Origin: Oscillospiraceae bacterium
GTDB lineage: Bacteria; Bacillota; Clostridia; Oscillospirales; Oscillospiraceae
Assembly (NCBI GenBank): GCA_902783825.1
Contig: CACZSJ010000015.1
Coordinates: 1 to 8,588, forward strand
DNA: 8,588 bases
Reading direction: 5' to 3'
In this document: in pieces, positions 7,146-8,588 of the stretch
How the letters are laid out: every line of letters starts with the position of its first letter
How positions within the stretch are numbered: position 1 is the first letter of the stretch
Notes under the pieces: generated by a model
What the model saw: only the letters and a program-made list of their open reading frames with translations
What the model was told of the DNA's origin: nothing
Databases searched by the model: none
Program-made: the position numbers and the translations under genes

Positions 7146-8294
7146 TCAGCGCCCGAACCGTTCCCGAACATACGCTCGGGCGGCGGCGTCTGCCGCCAGA
7201 ATCGTATCCAAATCATCCGCCGGGCTGTCCCCCAGAGCTTCCACCGCCCCGGCCGCCGCGTCGTAGATGCGGTTATATGCCAGGCGGTGCTGCAAAAACA
7301 GATGCACCGCCACCTCGTTGGCCGCGCTCATCACACAGGGCGCAGTACCGCCGCGGCGGGCACAGTCCATGGCCAGCGCCAGGCAGGGGAAGTTTTCCAA
7401 ATCCGGCTCTTCAAAGCTCAGATCCTGCAGCTTCCAAAAATCCAAATGCTCAAACATGCTGGGCAGGCGCTGGGGATAGGTCAAAGCCAGTTGGATGGGC
7501 AGACCCATATCCGGCACGCCCAGTTGGGCGATCACCGTGCCGTCAAGCAGCTCCACCATGGAATGGATCACACTCTGGGGATGGATCACCACCGTGATGT
7601 CCTCCGGACTCACACCAAACAGATGCATGGCCTCCACAAATTCCAAGCCCTTGTTCATCAAGGTGGAACTGTCTACGGAAATTTTGGCGCCCATGCTCCA
7701 ATTGGGATGCTTTACCGCCTGCTCCGGCGTCACCGCTTCCAGCTCCTCCCGACGCTTCCCCCGGAAGGGACCGCCGGAGCCGGTGAGCAGAATCCTGCGC
7801 AGCTCCCCTTCTCCCCGGCCGCTCAGGCACTGGAAGATGGCCGAATGCTCCGAGTCCACCGGGATGATTTCCGCGCCCTTCTCTTTAGCTCTGGCCATCA
7901 CCATATCTCCGGCGCAAACCAGCGTCTCTTTGTTCGCCAGGGCAATGCGCTTTTTCTCATCGATGGCGGCCAGCGTGGGGCGCAAGCCCACGGCGCCGGA
8001 CACAGCCGTAACCACGCAGTCGACACTGTCCAGCGTAGCGGCTTCCAGCAGGCCTTCCATGCCGCTGCCTACCCGCAAGTTCATGTCTGCTACGGCAATT
8101 TTGAACTGCTTTGCCGCCTCTTCGTCATAGACGGCCACAAATTCCGGCCTAAACTTACGAACCTGTTCCTCCAGTCGGTCGATCTGACGCTGCGCGGTGA
8201 GCGCCGCCACGCGGATCCCGGTATGCTCCGCCACGGCTGCCGTCTGCCGTCCGATGGAGCCGGTGCAGCCCAGTATGGAAATGGATTGTACCAT
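7146..8294 (-). CDS. dxr: 1-deoxy-D-xylulose 5-phosphate reductoisomerase, MEP pathway
   Basis: Dxr (IspC) rearranges and reduces 1-deoxy-D-xylulose 5-phosphate to 2-C-methyl-D-erythritol 4-phosphate with NADPH and a divalent metal. This is the first committed MEP step and the target of fosmidomycin. At 382 residues it matches the family length (B. subtilis about 383). The NADPH-binding GCTGSIG is at 9-15 and ANKETLVCAG at 120-129. PVDSEHSA (145-152) supplies metal ligands D147 and E149, and TGSGGPF (171-177) is the phosphate-binding and flexible-loop region. The segment HPNWSMG to LMNKGLE (196-218) carries H196, N214, K215 and the third metal ligand E218. The ATG at 8294 has GAAGGA six bases upstream (8301-8306), inside the last codons of the preceding gene, whose stop is only three bases away, so the two are almost certainly co-transcribed. 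rseP follows after 29 bases. Confidence 0.98.
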   Translation of the reverse strand: MVQSISILGCTGSIGRQTAAVAEHTGIRVAALTAQRQIDRLEEQVRKFRPEFVAVYDEEAAKQFKIAVADMNLRVGSGMEGLLEAATLDSVDCVVTAVSGAVGLRPTLAAIDEKKRIALANKETLVCAGDMVMARAKEKGAEIIPVDSEHSAIFQCLSGRGEGELRRILLTGSGGPFRGKRREELEAVTPEQAVKHPNWSMGAKISVDSSTLMNKGLEFVEAMHLFGVSPEDITVVIHPQSVIHSMVELLDGTVIAQLGVPDMGLPIQLALTYPQRLPSMFEHLDFWKLQDLSFEEPDLENFPCLALAMDCARRGGTAPCVMSAANEVAVHLFLQHRLAYNRIYDAAAGAVEALGDSPADDLDTILAADAAARAYVRERFGR

Positions 8295-8297
8295 AGC

Positions 8298-8588
8298 TTA
8301 TCCTTCTTTTTTCTGTCTTAAGGTTTTCAGATAGGCCTTCTGTTCCGGTGTGATCCGGTAGCTTTCCACGGCCTTCTGGATGGTTTTGTTGTGTGTCCAA
8401 CGATCCAGCCGTCGCTCTTCCAGATAGGGCAGAGCGGCCGGATACTGCTTGGCGAGCGCAGTGGCAAAATACCAGGCTACCATCATCTTGACGTAGTAGG
8501 CATCCCAGCGCAGCGCCGCCGCCCAGTCTAAATATTCCGGTGAAAAATCCGCCTCCAGATAATGGCTGAGCAGCATGCCCAGACCAAA
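8298..8588 (-). CDS. AlkD-like DNA alkylation repair protein, C-terminal part only
   Basis: Only the last 96 codons are inside the window; the frame stays open through the right edge (FGLGM precedes the first internal Met), so the gene begins outside it. The sequence resembles the C-terminal helical repeats of the AlkD/YhaZ-type DNA alkylation repair family: YYVKMMVAW followed by LDRWTHNKTIQKA and ESYRI. These HEAT-like repeat glycosylases remove alkylated purines such as 3-methyladenine and 7-methylguanine; many clostridia carry diverged copies whose activity is untested. The usual length is about 210-240 residues, so over half is missing, including the region where AlkD has its catalytic aspartate. 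Activity cannot be judged. The tail is lysine-rich (LRQKKEG). The stop lies three bases before the dxr start and the dxr ribosome binding site lies within its last codons, so it belongs to the dxr-rseP unit. The family call is by motif memory, not a search. Confidence 0.82.
   Translation of the reverse strand, partial: FGLGMLLSHYLEADFSPEYLDWAAALRWDAYYVKMMVAWYFATALAKQYPAALPYLEERRLDRWTHNKTIQKAVESYRITPEQKAYLKTLRQKKEG

Noticed and set aside
7287..8321. 344-codon open frame on the plus strand, opposite dxr
   Set aside because: It is in antisense register with dxr, whose catalytic motifs are intact on the minus strand; the plus-strand product shows no family features and no convincing ribosome binding site.

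Overview
The window looks like ordinary chromosomal core DNA from a moderately GC-rich member of the Clostridia. The gut Oscillospiraceae (Flavonifractor/Intestinimonas-like) are my best guess. Three things suggest this: a PolC-type replicative polymerase, which is characteristic of Firmicutes; the gene order dxr-rseP-ispG-polC, which is familiar from clostridia; and the protein sequence style. The lineage call is inference, not a search result.

All genes lie on the minus strand, so transcription runs from high to low coordinates. In that order they are: the C-terminal part of an AlkD-like DNA alkylation repair protein (cut by the right edge); dxr, starting 3 nt after it; rseP, 29 nt further on; a strong Rho-independent terminator; a likely extended -10 promoter; ispG; polC, which overlaps ispG by four bases (ATGA); a weaker hairpin; a second likely promoter; and the N-terminal 237 codons of a beta-CASP metallo-beta-lactamase-fold RNA hydrolase (cut by the left edge).

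Functionally, dxr and ispG encode an early and a late step of the MEP isoprenoid precursor pathway. RseP is the intramembrane site-2 protease usually found beside dxr. PolC is the main replicative DNA polymerase and ends in a beta-clamp binding motif. The window therefore appears to hold three transcription units: alkD-like/dxr/rseP, ispG/polC and the MBL gene. Only two gaps are longer than 100 bases (714-855 and 5913-6057), and both carry promoter or terminator signals. I see no RNA gene, mobile element, CRISPR array or attachment site.

I did not find a convincing undescribed system. The points most worth a second look are the repair gene sitting where cdsA often precedes dxr, a PolC about 105 residues shorter than the Bacillus subtilis protein with the loss confined to the N-terminal region, and the compact terminator/promoter junction that separates rseP from ispG-polC. 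Long open frames on the plus strand are explained by codon use in the real genes.
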